Part shown: in pieces, positions 11,375 through 22,415 of the stretch | How the letters are laid out: every line of letters starts with the position of its first letter | How positions within the stretch are numbered: the first letter of the stretch is position 1 | NCBI GenBank assembly: GCA_022059125.1 | Contig: JAEUWY010000005.1 | Span: forward strand, 2,666,001-2,730,000 | Length of the DNA stretch: 64,000 nt | Source: Corynespora cassiicola | Taxonomy: Eukaryota; Ascomycota; Dothideomycetes; Pleosporales; Corynesporascaceae | Reading direction: 5' to 3' | Position numbers and translations under genes: made by a program | The notes under the pieces: model-generated | Told to the model about the DNA's origin: nothing | Database searches by the model: none | The model's input: the letters and a program-made list of their open reading frames with translations, nothing else

Positions 11375-12464
11375 TTACGGGGCACACGCCACAGCGGTCG
11401 TTGCGTTGCCTGTCACCGTCTGCGCAGTTCTGTCACGTACGACCTCTTGAAGCCACATGGGAAAGGCACGGATAGACGCTGCAACGCTCGGCCCCAAAAT
11501 TATTTGCCCACTTTTTGCGTTTAATATTTGCTTGACCATGGCGTCGGCGACGTATTGAGGCTCCAATATGGGGCGATTCATGCTTTTGATGCCCTCTTGG
11601 ATAGTTTTTATCAGCCGAGTCCTCGTCCAGTTGGGGTAAACGATCGAAGTCTTGATTTGAGGGCAATTGTAGCGGTGCTTTAGTTCCTGCGTCAGGCCCT
11701 CGTGGAAGGCTACAAGCCCGGCTTTGGAGGCCGAATAATCCACTGCGCCCGCTAGCCCCATGAATGCGGCTAAACTAGCGTTGGCCATAATGTGGCCTTT
11801 TCGCTTCGCAATCATGTCTGGGAGAAATGCTTGGACAGTATTCCAGTGGCTCAAGAGATTGACATCGAAAATGGTTCTCAGGCGCTCAGAAGTAACTTCT
11901 AGAATGCTGTTCGCATTCCCTATACCAGCATTGTTGATTAGGATGGAGGGACAGCCATGATGGGAGCGTATGATTTCAGCAGCTTGGTGGACTGAACTCC
12001 GACGGGTGATGTCACATTGGAGAAAATGTATTAATCTAGCTTTGTCTGTAAGGTACATTAGTCCTTCGCCACGCGAGAATGGGGCCCGCAGCGGGGTACA
12101 TACCGGACTCAATTTCGTCAGACAAGGGTTCTACATCGAGGACCACGACTGTAATGCCATGAGATGCAAGCTTGTTGACCACCATGGCTCCGATACCTTT
12201 AGAGCCGCCGGTGACAACTGCAATTTCATCTGGCCACCTCCAAGAGCCCTTGTCGTTTGTCCATTGCCATCGGTTCTCAGCCCATCGGCTCAGGATAGAA
12301 TTCACTTCAAGCAGGAGGCCCAACGCTGTAGCCCACTTGAGGATTCGAAAGAGAGCTGCATAGGAGCTATCCGAAAAGGGTAAAGGCCTCGGGGATTCAG
12401 ATGACAAGGATGAGGAATAGAGCAGGCTAGCGTAGGCGGCAGCCAGAATGGCGCAGCGGAACAT
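11375..12464 (-). CDS. short-chain dehydrogenase/reductase (SDR), membrane-anchored type
   Basis: Two exons, complement(join(11375..12045,12104..12464)), give 343 aa. The 58-bp intron has a GTATGT donor and a TTACAG acceptor with an upstream CTAAT, and restores the SDR frame (EIES-DKARL). Family motifs are a TGGSKGIG cofactor loop, a CDIT acidic segment, NNAG, and a catalytic YSASK (Tyr224, Lys228) preceded by NASLAAF. The N-terminal 60 residues are hydrophobic or amphipathic, as in lipid-droplet or ER-anchored SDR16C/retinol-dehydrogenase-like enzymes. It probably carries out NAD(P)-dependent oxidation or reduction of a hydrophobic alcohol or ketone; the substrate is unknown. It is divergent from the Obg gene, sharing a 436-bp upstream region. 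Confidence 0.9.
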
Positions 12465-12900
12465 GATGAAATCGGTACGAATAGACTGAGAAAGAATGGA
12501 CCGTTTCAGACGAACACAGCTGCAAACTGTAAACCTCTGCGGCTGGAGGTCGACGGATTGAGACTACAGCGTATCAGGTGGGTTCTAGGTACGTGAGAGA
12601 GGTGTGTCCGCCACGGAAATTGGAGGCCTCAAAGCAGGTCGCCGATGCAAGGTACTGTATTCCGGCGATCAGGTACGCGAGGATAGGATAGTGCGAAGCT
12701 GGCGGACTTGGCTGGTGATGTGGACAGGGAGGTGTCTAGTGGTGGGTCCAAGCTCCGCCGTGGTTATGTAAGCCAAAAGCCGCGCCGCCTAGCAGGGCAA
12801 CCGTACTACAGGGAGCGCGTCTAAAAATCTTCGGGACAATTGTCGCCAGGTAAATCACCTCTCGCACGCGTTCTTGGGCTTGACCATACCTCGTTAACGT
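12465..12900. promoter_or_regulatory. shared divergent promoter region (SDR / Obg GTPase)
   Basis: 436 bp between two divergent start codons. No ORF worth calling. No clear TATA box on either side. Confidence 0.45.
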
Positions 12901-14550
12901 ATGGCGCCCATTCGGGCCCCCTGCCTCGGCAGCACGTTGACGCCTTTCCTCTATCCCGCGCTCTTCGACACTACCTTGGCCTCCGCAGCGCGCCGACGGC
13001 CGTTTAGGAGAATCCTAAATGCGAGGTGTAATTCAACTACGGCCGAGTCTTCGTCTTCCGGCTTCGTACCTCCCGATACCCAATCCTCTCATCTCGATCC
13101 AACACCCGACAACTACACCCTGACCCCGTTCGCCGACAGGTGCATCCTCACGGTTGAGGCTGGTGCTGGCGGGCATGGCTGTGTTTCCTTTCTGCGGGAG
13201 AAATACATCGAGGAAGGGCCTGCCAATGGTGGCGACGGTGGTAGCGGAGGAAATGTCTATATCCAGGCCGTCCGTGGAGAGACATCCCTACACAAACTGG
13301 CCCGCAGGCGGTTGATCAAGGGCGGGAGGGGGAAAAATGGCCAGGGCAAGATGAGGGGAGGCGAAAGAGGCTCAGACGTCTTGATCACTGTGCCGATCGG
13401 CACCATTGTGCGCGAAATACAACGAGTCGATCCTATAGACCAGGCCGAAAAGGAATTCGAGAGAGCGGAGAGGTTTGGCCAAGAGGAAGTCACTGAAGGG
13501 AAATCGTCATACCGGAGGGACAAATGGCTACTGTTTCCTGGAATAATACCCTCTGAACTGAACAGAATGACTTTCCCAGCTCTCCCACCACCTCGACGAT
13601 CCCATCTCGCCGCGCTGCAACCAGAGCCCCCGATGTGGCTAGACTTGGATAAGCATATGGAGACGCCTATGCTTCTCGCGGCGGGCGCAATGGGCGGGCT
13701 GGGTAATCCGCATTTCGTCACACCGAACCAGTCGAGGCCGAAGATGGCTACAAAGGGAGACGAGGGATTGAAGCTCTCTCTACAGTTGGAACTGAAGATT
13801 CTGGCCGACTTGGGTCTTGTGGGTCTGCCGAATGCTGGAAAGAGCACTCTCCTCAGGGCATTGAGCAACAGCCGCGCCCGAGTCGGCAATTGGGCTTTTA
13901 CCACGCTCCAACCCAACGTTGGCACTGTCGTTTTGGATAACCACAAAGGTCGCCCAGCGGTCGTGAAGCGCGGAAGAGACGGCATGCTAAAGGAGAATTT
14001 CACCATCGCCGATGTACCTGGTTTGATCGAGGATGCCCATCTCGACAAGGGTCTCGGTTTAGGCTTTTTGCGACACATTGAGCGCGCTGCCGTCCTCGCC
14101 TTCGTCATCGACCTCTCTGCAGGTGACGCCGTCCAGGCCCTGAAGCTCCTCTGGCGCGAGGTCTCCGAATACGAAAACCTGCGCGGGAAGGAGCTTAACG
14201 CTGAGACGGAGCGCAGGATGGTCAAGTATAAACCGCGCGTGGGTTGGGAAGAGGAGCCAGAGCCTCCCGTCCTGAACCCCAACCCAGAGCCCCTCCCCTT
14301 CCTGACCTCCACCCCCATTTCCGCCAAGCCGTGGTTCGTTGTCGCGACAAAGGCTGACAAGGAGGATACGCAACAAAACTACCTGGCCCTGAAAAGGTAC
14401 CTCGAAGACGTGAAGACGGGCGCCCAGCCGCATCCCAGCAACCGCAAGAATGCGTGGAGGCACAGCGTTCAAGCTGTCCCCGTCAGTGCTATTAGAGCAG
14501 AGGGCGTCGAAGCCATCCCCCAGCTCGTCATGGACCTTCTTGAAGAATAA
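12901..14550 (+). CDS. MTG2: mitochondrial Obg-family GTPase (Mtg2-like)
   Basis: A single-exon 549-aa protein. The N-terminus is Arg/Ala/Ser-rich without acidic residues, as expected of a mitochondrial presequence. The glycine-rich Obg fold follows (VEAGAGGHGCVSF, GGDGGSGGNVYI, about residues 90-270, with an insert), then the GTPase domain. That domain has G1 GLPNAGKST (from Gly308), the G2-region TTLQPNVG, G3 DVPGLIEDAH, a G4-like ATKAD (NKxD in the consensus) and a G5-region SAI. Obg proteins act in large-ribosomal-subunit assembly, and Mtg2 is the yeast mitochondrial member. The G4 deviation (Thr for Asn) and a long insert between G3 and G4 are the unusual points. The ATG is the first of the frame, just after a stop-rich leader. 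Confidence 0.93.
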   Translation: MAPIRAPCLGSTLTPFLYPALFDTTLASAARRRPFRRILNARCNSTTAESSSSGFVPPDTQSSHLDPTPDNYTLTPFADRCILTVEAGAGGHGCVSFLREKYIEEGPANGGDGGSGGNVYIQAVRGETSLHKLARRRLIKGGRGKNGQGKMRGGERGSDVLITVPIGTIVREIQRVDPIDQAEKEFERAERFGQEEVTEGKSSYRRDKWLLFPGIIPSELNRMTFPALPPPRRSHLAALQPEPPMWLDLDKHMETPMLLAAGAMGGLGNPHFVTPNQSRPKMATKGDEGLKLSLQLELKILADLGLVGLPNAGKSTLLRALSNSRARVGNWAFTTLQPNVGTVVLDNHKGRPAVVKRGRDGMLKENFTIADVPGLIEDAHLDKGLGLGFLRHIERAAVLAFVIDLSAGDAVQALKLLWREVSEYENLRGKELNAETERRMVKYKPRVGWEEEPEPPVLNPNPEPLPFLTSTPISAKPWFVVATKADKEDTQQNYLALKRYLEDVKTGAQPHPSNRKNAWRHSVQAVPVSAIRAEGVEAIPQLVMDLLEE

Positions 14551-16128
14551 AATGATACCCGCGCATTGCACATATGCTTAGTTACACAATGTTCACTCTC
14601 ATCTCCCGTTCTGCATTCCTCATGTTGCGTGATGCCTCATTTCTCGCCCCTTCTCCCCGTCGTGCCGTATCCGCGCATCTCCGGATATAGTATAATGAGG
14701 CACGTCTGTCAAACATGGAGGTCCGCCTCCGTCGCTCGCGGGAGGGGGGGCAGAGTAAGCATACGAGTGCGGCGGACATTGTTGGGAGGGGCCGCGAAGA
14801 TCCTGACGCGAGGCAGGTACCCGCTGCATGTCATGCATGGACTTCTTACATACATACGCCATCGTCGCGCGAGCGTGAGCGCTTACGCAACCACTCATGC
14901 ATCCGTCAAAGGCTGGTATCTTGTGCTGGAGTGTGATTGTGCAACCTTTTCCGCGGCTCAGTAATTGATCGAGAAACAGATGTATCGCCTATATGAGGGT
15001 TCCGCGCCATGGGCGGACTTAAATGCGAATCGTGAGGGTGTGTAAGCGTGATGCTGGAGCATGTGCGTGCAGATGGCAAATCTCGGTTCGGCGTCGAGAT
15101 TGATGGTAAGTACGGTGTACTACGGGTTCTGAGGTAAGGCGAGGCACTGATCTGGGCATTCTTTTGCCTTTTTCTTCTTCTTGGGGCGTTTCGTCGGATT
15201 CGCGATATCGGCTTCATGTCCGCCTGACTTGGCGGAGCGGAGTCCGGGGTGGGGCGCATGCAAGGTTGGGGTCCGGCTGGGGATGAGGTAGGAGCTCATG
15301 GAGCAACAGAGAAGATACTACGAAATGGGGGGCTTGGGGATATGGGGTTTGGGAGGTTGGTGTAGTAGGACAGAGGGGGTAAAGGGAGGGACAGGGGCAG
15401 TACCAGGTTCGCAAATTTAGGAAGAAGAGGCAGGTATCGAAAAGATGGCTCTTGTATATGTTAAAACGGTGATATATTTGAAGTTGACTGTAGCCAAGCA
15501 GCTGTAAAGTTAAACCATGTTTAAATATGAATTTTCTCCATGTTAGATGCACTGGTGTGTTGGAAAATCATTTTTTTGGAAAAACGTCCCCCCTCTGTTA
15601 TTTTAAAACACGTTGTCTGATGATGTACGAGTAACTTAAGGCACAATACTGAATGAACGGTTCTAGATAATGGAAAACGCATTAGATGAGAAATGAAAGT
15701 ATTCCTGTGGCTGCATTGCCTAAGTAGTGCCCAGCCGGCCTAAGTGTACCTCCTTTATGAGCAACCACTCCTCGTCTATTCAATTTCATTCAGTACAGAG
15801 AGACAACTGAAAACCGATGCTAGTAGTTAATTAATTCAATTGATATCTGAGCGTCGCAAAACAAGGGAGAGGCGCGAGCAGGCGATTATATCTTTTTACC
15901 ATTCGTTCGTTCGATCATAACACGCCGCGTTCGTCATTTGCTTTATCTAAATAAAATAAGAAAGCTGAAAAGCGCCCTTCTTTCCGATTTTGATTGAAAT
16001 TTGCCCAATAGATAAAAATATTCTGTTGCCTTGCTTTGTGCCACTGCTCTCTCTCTCTAAATTCACTGCTAGCAGAGCCTCTCATCCAGAGAAAGGTTGT
16101 ACATGCAAAAAGAAGTCCAAAAAGATAA
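14551..16128. other. intergenic region
   Basis: 1.6 kb with no recognisable gene, and AT-rich from about 15400. Overlapping ORFs between 14566 and 15259 lie on both strands and carry no family motif. Confidence 0.5.
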
Positions 16129-16235
16129 TTCCGACACCGGGAATCGAACCCGGGCCTTGCCGGTGCTCTGAATCACTTGGTGAATCAGATACTCTCTATG
16201 AGAGCGGCAAATCCTAGCCACTAGACCATATCGGA
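16129..16235 (-). tRNA. tRNA-Glu (CTC) with a 35-nt intron
   Basis: Read on the minus strand, the ends form a 7-bp acceptor stem (TCCGATA with TGTCGGA, one G-T wobble) followed by discriminator A at 16129. The D-arm carries an A box (GGTCTAGTGGCTAGG) and the T-arm a B box (GGGTTCGATTCCC). The anticodon arm TGCCG/CGGCA closes a loop CTCTCAC, giving anticodon CTC (Glu). It is interrupted by a 35-nt intron at 16164-16198 placed one base 3' of the anticodon, the standard position. The spliced length is 72 nt. The intron contains an inverted pair (CTGATTCAC/GTGATTCAG), so it can fold into its own hairpin. Confidence 0.95.
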
Positions 16236-17003
16236 TGTTGTTGTGATTTGATGGAAGATTGAGTCATTATTGATTATATATCGTTGCTGAATTTTCGTTC
16301 ACCAAGCTCAATGACAAACTCTCTTTCAAAGCGGGTCGTGGGCCCTAGCTAGTGGACTTTGTCGAGACAAGCATAAGCGAGTCAGGGGTCAGTGATGGGG
16401 ACATCCAGGTGCCCAGCAATCTAGCTACCCGCAAACGAGCGTTATCCCCTGGCGTATAGCTCGAGACTGATACGCCCCTATGACTACAAGGCTTTTTTTC
16501 TACTGCATAAACAGCCTCATAAGAAATATTCCGGATCATCTAGCTTGGGTGCGTTTGCCTTGCTCAAAGATCCCAACTCACAGCAGGGACTCTGCTTTGC
16601 AGTACTGCCCTCGACCATTTATTTTACTACCCGATTGACGTAGATTCAAAACTTAGAGAGCTGCAACTAGCTATATCACCAGCTCACCATATAAAACATC
16701 CCGTGTATGTCGAGGACTTGAGCAGAATTACATAAGTCCTATTCGTCATCCGAGCCTCTAAAACTTCTCAACGCATTATTAAAATTTGAATCCTTATCAT
16801 TGGATCTAGCACAAGCTAAATACATCTTTTAGAGTCATCGCGGAGATGAGGCATGGTATTCCTAATCAAGTAAAAGTGTGGGCGATGACTCCTCTCGCCG
16901 ACATCGCGAACCCTGCAAGCCCCGCGGTACAAAAAGTCCCCGCCATGTCTTGTCTTGTGGAACATCAACACTGACACCAGTCTTTCACATCCCACACCAC
17001 AAG
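16236..17003. other. intergenic region upstream of HIS5
   Basis: It holds the tRNA-Glu 5' flank, a TGAGTCA element at 16260-16266, a TATAAAA at 16690-16696 and a TGACTC at 16886-16891. No gene is seen; a short minus-strand frame at 16345-16539 has no recognised content. Confidence 0.5.
16886..16891 (+). promoter_or_regulatory. candidate Gcn4/CPC1 amino-acid-control element (TGACTC)
   Basis: The core TGACTC lies about 115 bp upstream of the HIS5 ATG. Gcn4-family bZIP factors (CPC1/CpcA in filamentous fungi) bind TGA(C/G)TCA-type sites before histidine genes under general amino-acid control. A full palindromic TGAGTCA is also present at 16260-16266, nearer the tRNA gene. Binding here is inferred from sequence and position. 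Confidence 0.45.
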
Positions 17004-18420
17004 ATGGCACCCAAATCTGCTGCCTTTGACCTTTCAAAATGCGCGCGGCCCAACATTCTAGCACTAGAGCCGTATAGGTGCGCACGCGAGTAGGTCGAAT
17101 CCAATTGCATCTCTTTTCGCTCGCAATCGCTAATCAGAGAGCTAGTGACTACAAAGACGACGGCACAAACATTCTTCTCGACGCGAATGAGAATGCATAC
17201 GGTCCTGGGCTGTCGCTTACCAACGATGGAAAATTTCCAGGCGCATCTACCAACGGCGCATCCGCGATTGACGTAGATCTGCTGGGACTGAACCGATACC
17301 CAGACCCGTATGACTCCAACATTATCCTCGCATTCCAACAGTCAATTGACATGCCACAAGTCACCAGCTAGACCTCAAGCAAGATCTATGCAATCTGCGC
17401 AATACCCACGTCCACACTCCCAAGTCCATCACTCCCGAACACCTCTTCGTCGGTGTCGGCTCCGACGAAGCCATCGACGCACTCCTCCGCGCTTTCTGTG
17501 TCCCCGGCAAAGACAAGATCCTCGTATGCCCGCCCACATACGGCATGTACAGCGTCTCGGCTCAGGTCAACGATGTTGCGCTTGTCAGGGTGCCGTTGCA
17601 AATCCCCGGTTTCCAGCTGGACGTGCCAGCCATTACATCCGCGCTCTCCGCCGATCCCTCGATAAAGCTCGCATACCTGTGCTCGCCGGGCAACCCGACT
17701 GGATCGCTGCTCAAAAAGGAAGACATTCAGAAGGTTTTGGAGCACGAGAGCTGGAATGGCGTCGTTGTCGTAGATGAGGCATACATTGACTTTGCTCCCG
17801 AGGGATCGAGTCTAGCAGAGTGGGTGGCGGAATGGCCAAACCTGGTGGTGATGCAGACGCTATCGAAGGCGTTCGGTCTTGCCGGTATCCGGTTGGGCGC
17901 AGCGTTCACAGACCCCGCCATCGCACGGATATTGAACTCGCTGAAAGCACCATACAACATCTCGAACCCCACGAGTCAGATCGCCCGGGCTGCGCTGAGC
18001 CCAACGCACCTCAAGACGATGGAGAAGCACAAGGAGTTGATCGTGCAGCAGAGGAATCGACTGATTGAGGAGCTTCCAAAGGTGCCTGGTGTAGGAAAGC
18101 TGCTGGGTGGCACAGAGTCGAACTTCTTGCTCTACGAGATGCTCGATGCGCCCGCGGACCAAGGCGGAAAACCGTCAAACGAGACTGCGCTGGCGGTCTA
18201 TGAAGGACTAGCAGAAGAGAAGGGAGTTGTGGTGCGCTTTAGAGGCAAGGAATACGGATGTCTGGGGTGCTTGAGGATTACGGTGGGAACTGAAAAGGAA
18301 GTCGACCGCTTTCTGCAAGAGATCAAGGCGGTACTCGAAAAAACCCACCGAAGCATGGGAAAGCTGGGAACAAAGGAGGAAGAGAAGAAAGAGAAAGAGG
18401 CTAATGCTGTGATCGCGTAG
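17004..18420 (+). CDS. HIS5: histidinol-phosphate aminotransferase
   Basis: Three exons, join(17004..17089,17146..17307,17361..18420), encode 435 aa. The 56- and 53-bp introns were placed from the consensus and from the family's conserved sequence. Joining gives RCARDDYKDDG across intron 1 and YPDPHQLDLKQ across intron 2. The enzyme is a PLP-dependent class-I/II aminotransferase that converts imidazole-acetol phosphate and glutamate to L-histidinol phosphate in histidine biosynthesis. Visible features are LLDANENAYGP, GVGSDEAID, PPTYGMYSV, SPGNPTG, DEAYIDF and the Schiff-base lysine in TLSKAFGLAG (Lys252), with a C-terminal Arg region (CLRITVGT). The last 35 residues are charged and low in complexity. 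A TGACTC element upstream fits general amino-acid control. Confidence 0.95.
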
Positions 18421-18800
18421 GAAGCCACACCAGGGAGGACTGTATATTTGACATTGGATTTCCTTCAAGTTTCATTAAACATATAGATCAAAACAGTAGA
18501 CAAGATCTCAAGCATACCCGATATATGACCAATTGTAAAACTATCTTGTGCATGCATATGATGCCCGTGAGTCTAACCTAAAAAGCGGGGCACCAGATAC
18601 CGAGGCGAGGTAGCATCCCGCGTTTATACCCCTCTTTGTTGATGCGATAAACCTGATCGCTGATGGTACCTGGTGAATAACGCGAATACACGTGATTGAA
18701 TGAGTCAAACATTCATCGCAATCATCGCTGTCTTCCATAGACAAGAACCGTACCCCCACATACGACATCACGGCTCAGCAAAACATATCGACCATCCAAC
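18421..18800. other. short intergenic spacer between HIS5 and the Thg1-like gene
   Basis: 380 bp separate two genes on the same strand. No gene is seen. It must hold the HIS5 terminator and the Thg1-like promoter. Confidence 0.5.
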
Positions 18801-19640
18801 ATGGCATCAGATCCTCCACCAAAGGAACCGACATCAACAGCAGACATGTCACCAAAACTCACGCTCGCTGACCGCATGAAACAATACGAAGCCCCCTACG
18901 ACTTCACCCTCCCGTCTTCCAGCCCCGTAATACTCCGCCTCGACGGTCACGGCTTCTCAAAATTCACATCACACTTCTGCCGCCCCTTCGACACCCGCAT
19001 CCACGACGCAATGGCGCAAACAAGCGCCGACCTACTCACCTACTTCCCGCAGGCCACAGTCGCCTACACGCAATCCGACGAAATCACGCTCGTCTTCCCC
19101 TCGGGCGTGCAGAGCTTCAACGACCGCGTGCAAAAGCTGGGCAGCCTCGCGGCCAGCTACTGCACCGTGCGGTTCAACGCGCACCTAACTGCGTTCCTGG
19201 CTGCGAGCCCAGAGCCCAGGGTGAAAGAGTCGGCGTATCAGAAGCTGGGAACCGCGTGCTTTGACGCGAGGTTCTTTGCGGTGCCGTCGCTGGAGGAGGC
19301 GCTGAATTGTCTGCTTTGGCGGTGTAGGGGGGATGCGATGAGGAATTCTGTGTCGGCGTTTGCGAGGACTATGTTTGGGGATGGGGAGATGCATGGGAGG
19401 AGTACGAAGCAGCTGCTTGAGATGATGGAGAGGGAGAAGGGGGTCAAGTTTGAAGAGGCGGTGCCGAAGTGGGCGCTTGAGGGGAGTTTGGTCAAGAGGG
19501 AGAGGTTTGAACATGATGGGGTCAATGGGAAGACGGGGGAGGTGGAGAAAACATGGAGGACGAGGGTGAAGATTGTCGACAGAGGAGTACGTGTTTTCGA
19601 CGACGAAGGGCTGAGGTTGGTGGGCGATAGGTTCTGGTAA
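18801..19640 (+). CDS. Thg1-like protein (3'-5' tRNA polymerase/guanylyltransferase family)
   Basis: A single-exon 279-aa protein of the Thg1 superfamily, whose members add nucleotides in the 3'-5' direction to tRNA 5' ends. The palm motifs are visible: RLDGHGFSKFT (metal-binding Asp48) and YTQSDEITLVF (Asp93, Glu94). RGDAMRNSVSAFAR and FDARFF follow. The opening LADRMKQYE and the RPFD after the first motif resemble bacterial and archaeal Thg1-like proteins (TLPs) rather than canonical eukaryotic Thg1, which begins with a KFEYV-type segment and RIDGRGFHRFS. Family knowledge says TLPs repair 5'-truncated tRNAs using Watson-Crick templating. So this is probably a TLP paralogue in addition to a genuine Thg1 elsewhere; that second point cannot be seen here. 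A downstream ATG at codon 16 (MSPKL) is a possible alternative start. The gene is GC-rich in its second half. Confidence 0.85.
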   Translation: MASDPPPKEPTSTADMSPKLTLADRMKQYEAPYDFTLPSSSPVILRLDGHGFSKFTSHFCRPFDTRIHDAMAQTSADLLTYFPQATVAYTQSDEITLVFPSGVQSFNDRVQKLGSLAASYCTVRFNAHLTAFLAASPEPRVKESAYQKLGTACFDARFFAVPSLEEALNCLLWRCRGDAMRNSVSAFARTMFGDGEMHGRSTKQLLEMMEREKGVKFEEAVPKWALEGSLVKRERFEHDGVNGKTGEVEKTWRTRVKIVDRGVRVFDDEGLRLVGDRFW

Positions 19641-20394
19641 TGGCTGGCTGCATCATGGAGCGCGTGTTGGGATGTCCGGATATGAGAGTGAGTGCAGTCT
19701 ACGCGTAATCAGGTACATGATGAGTATTAAGAGGTGGTTCAGGCTGTGAGCCATGTCACTGCGGGCCGAACGTGGAGACCGACTCGGATCGTGGCGGAGA
19801 TGAAATCTGCAGGTCCTCGAGAACGAGGAATTCGCATGCTGAGTTTTGCAAATCCTATGACGTTAGGGAAGAGATTTTCGTTCAAAGCTTCCGTCCTAGC
19901 ATGCAAGTTCCGTTTCGTCGGCCTATTTTCGTTCCATCTTGGCCAATCACCTTCAGCCCACCAAGATCTTCAGGAGCACAGAGCTGCGCTAAACTCCGCT
20001 GAATAAGTCGACGCCACATCATCTGGCTATGCTCAAACCTCTTTCATCGTCGCGTCTCATCTTTGCGCCTCGCTTCCAGAAAAATCTCCTATTCTCTAAG
20101 AACTAAGGGGGGCGTCGGAACCAATCTCTTCCCGACGCCGCTTTCTGATCACTACGACTAAGCAGAACAACAGACCGGCTCGTTGCACTAGCTGTAGCAA
20201 CTTTTTGGCTCTGGCTACTGCAAGTGAGCGCCCGATTAAAACCTCTGCGCCTCCATGATACCGTTCGACCCGGACCCTACCTATACCCGTATTCTCAATC
20301 ATCTCCCGCACCAAACCTGATTCAGGCAACCTTTACTATCGGAAACGTGGTTACGGGGGCATATTAGGCATCTTCGAACGAGGGTGTCATTGAA
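19641..20394. other. intergenic region
   Basis: 754 bp between two plus-strand genes. Small ORFs only, none recognised. Confidence 0.5.
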
Positions 20395-22415
20395 ATGAAC
20401 AACTACTCGCCCCTCGATAACAAGTCTTACAATGCACACCCATCCGGATCATTCGGCATCGAGTTGAGCGAGCAGCATGCTCGACCAGCTCAAACATATT
20501 CTCCCCCATCTCCACTGGCATCTCCATTGGATCCTCCGCTGGACTATGATAAACAACTTAATAATGACTCCAAGACGAATCTACAGCCACAACCTTCGCC
20601 AGGCCGGAACTGGCAGTTGCAATCTCAGCAGGTTGCACGAATCACGCCTTTGAGGGCTGCTATAATAATTCTTGACGCAATAATAGCTTCTACTCCTATA
20701 ATGTTTATTGGTATGGTTCATTCTCCATACTCGCTTAAACTTAGCTAATACCGGCCGTAGCACTGGCCTTGATTGCTGCTAGGCTAGATGGAAACGAAAT
20801 TACTCAGTATGGGATCCGTCTTCGACAAACTCTACTACTTTCGCCGACCATATTTCCTGTTATTTTCGCCGCGCTCATGGGCCGATGCTTCAAGCAAATT
20901 GGACTTTACCTTGCCGAACGAGGAACGACCCTTGGACGTTTGGAACAACTCATTGGATGCCAGTCGCTTTTTTCTGCCTTAGAGCGCCAAATTTCTCTTC
21001 GATCTTGGTCAATTGTCGGGATTGCCCTGACTTTGGTCTGGGCTTTTTCTCCACTTGGCGGCCAATCTGCTTTACGACTGTTAGAATCGGAAAGACCAGT
21101 GGTGAATTCAACCGAAACGTTCAAGTACCTCGACCCATTGTCTATGCAAGGATCTGTTCTGTCAGGTGCGAGTGCTGCAAACTCGGGGCGAAGCACCTTT
21201 ACTTCATTGTTTCTTGCAGCCCTGCTGAGCAGTACCAAGTATCAAAACACGCCCATGGATCTTTGGGGAAATGTAAAGATGCCCGCGTACCGCACTATTG
21301 AAAACAGCACATCGGATGAGTGGAAGATCGTACCCACTGAGCGCGAGGTCAATGTCACCTACGCGTCCTTGATCGGCATCCCAGTAGCTGGGGTCCATCA
21401 GGCAGGACTGAGCAACTTTAACATGAAGGCTCGGCAATGGGACATTACCTGCGACAAGAATGAAGAGATGAGCCAAGAGGATGCTGGATACGGGAGAGTT
21501 AGCGCAACGTGGAAACTCAACTACACAACCGCCGACGAGAGAACGAGGTGCCAAGATTACCCTTGCCCAGTCGCACTCAAATCCCTCAACAGCAGAGGCA
21601 ACGTCTCTGTCGCCTCCTGCGAGATATCATACGAATATATTGAGGCGCAAATCCGCTGCAATGAAACCGATTGCCGAGCCGACAAGCTACGCAAGCTCGA
21701 CCTCTACACTGACGGCTACACAAAAGACGAACTCGACCTCATAACCCGCACCAACATGCTCTCCATTGGCATGGAAAAAGTGACATCAGTCGACAACTAC
21801 GACGTCGACGACGCTGGCGCCCGCGGCTCCACAAACATGGAAAAGTGGATGATGGACCCGTGGAACTTCATCGGCGCCTCGTACTCGAACGTGGACCTGT
21901 ACAAGCTCCCCGCCGAAACCCTCGCCAAGCGTCTCACCATCCTGTGGAATACCTTCTTCCAGTCGACGTATGCGACTACGACTCTCGGCGGCAACATGCC
22001 AGCCAACCTCTCTGAGCTCATGGTCAACGACATGACACTCGGCTTCAGCGAGACAGCCGCACACCTTTCCGAGGCGAGGCCCGCCGTGTACAAAATCAAC
22101 TGGAAATGGTTTTCGCTGCTCCTGGTGTCGTCGTTGATTCTGCAGGTTGCCGCATATACGGGGTTGGTGCTCAAGTATACGACCCTCGCGCCGGACATTA
22201 TTGGGTATGCGTCTTCGTTGACGCTTATGAATCCATATGTGCCGGCACCGACGGGGGGTACCACGCTGCATGGGTTGGAGCGTGCGGCGATTTTGCATGA
22301 TTTGCCCATTAGGATTGGGGATGTGTGTCCGAATGAGCCGGTTGGTGCGATTGTTTTTGCGAGTACGAGTGGGGCGAGAGTGGAGAGATTGGATAGGAGA
22401 AGATGGTATGTTTAG
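20395..22415 (+). CDS. fungal-specific multi-pass membrane protein, function unknown
   Basis: Two exons, join(20395..20710,20761..22415), encode 656 aa. The 50-bp intron has GTATGG, a GCTAATA branch site and a CGTAG acceptor, and it lies inside the first membrane helix. The Pro/Ser-rich N-terminal 80 residues are probably cytosolic. Three hydrophobic segments follow at about residues 92-115, 128-148 and 184-203, then a roughly 350-residue extracellular region with many Asn-X-Ser/Thr sites and paired cysteines (CQDYPCP, CNETDCRADK). A final helix (about 555-577, WFSLLLVSSLILQVAAYTGLV) and a short tail complete it. I recognise the topology as a common uncharacterised family in ascomycetes but no named domain. 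Function is unknown. Confidence 0.85.

Noticed and set aside
17078..17371. Reading exon 2 of HIS5 straight through to the TAG near 17371
   Set aside because: The extra residues do not fit the family. A GTATGA...CACAAG intron restores YPDPHQLDLKQ.
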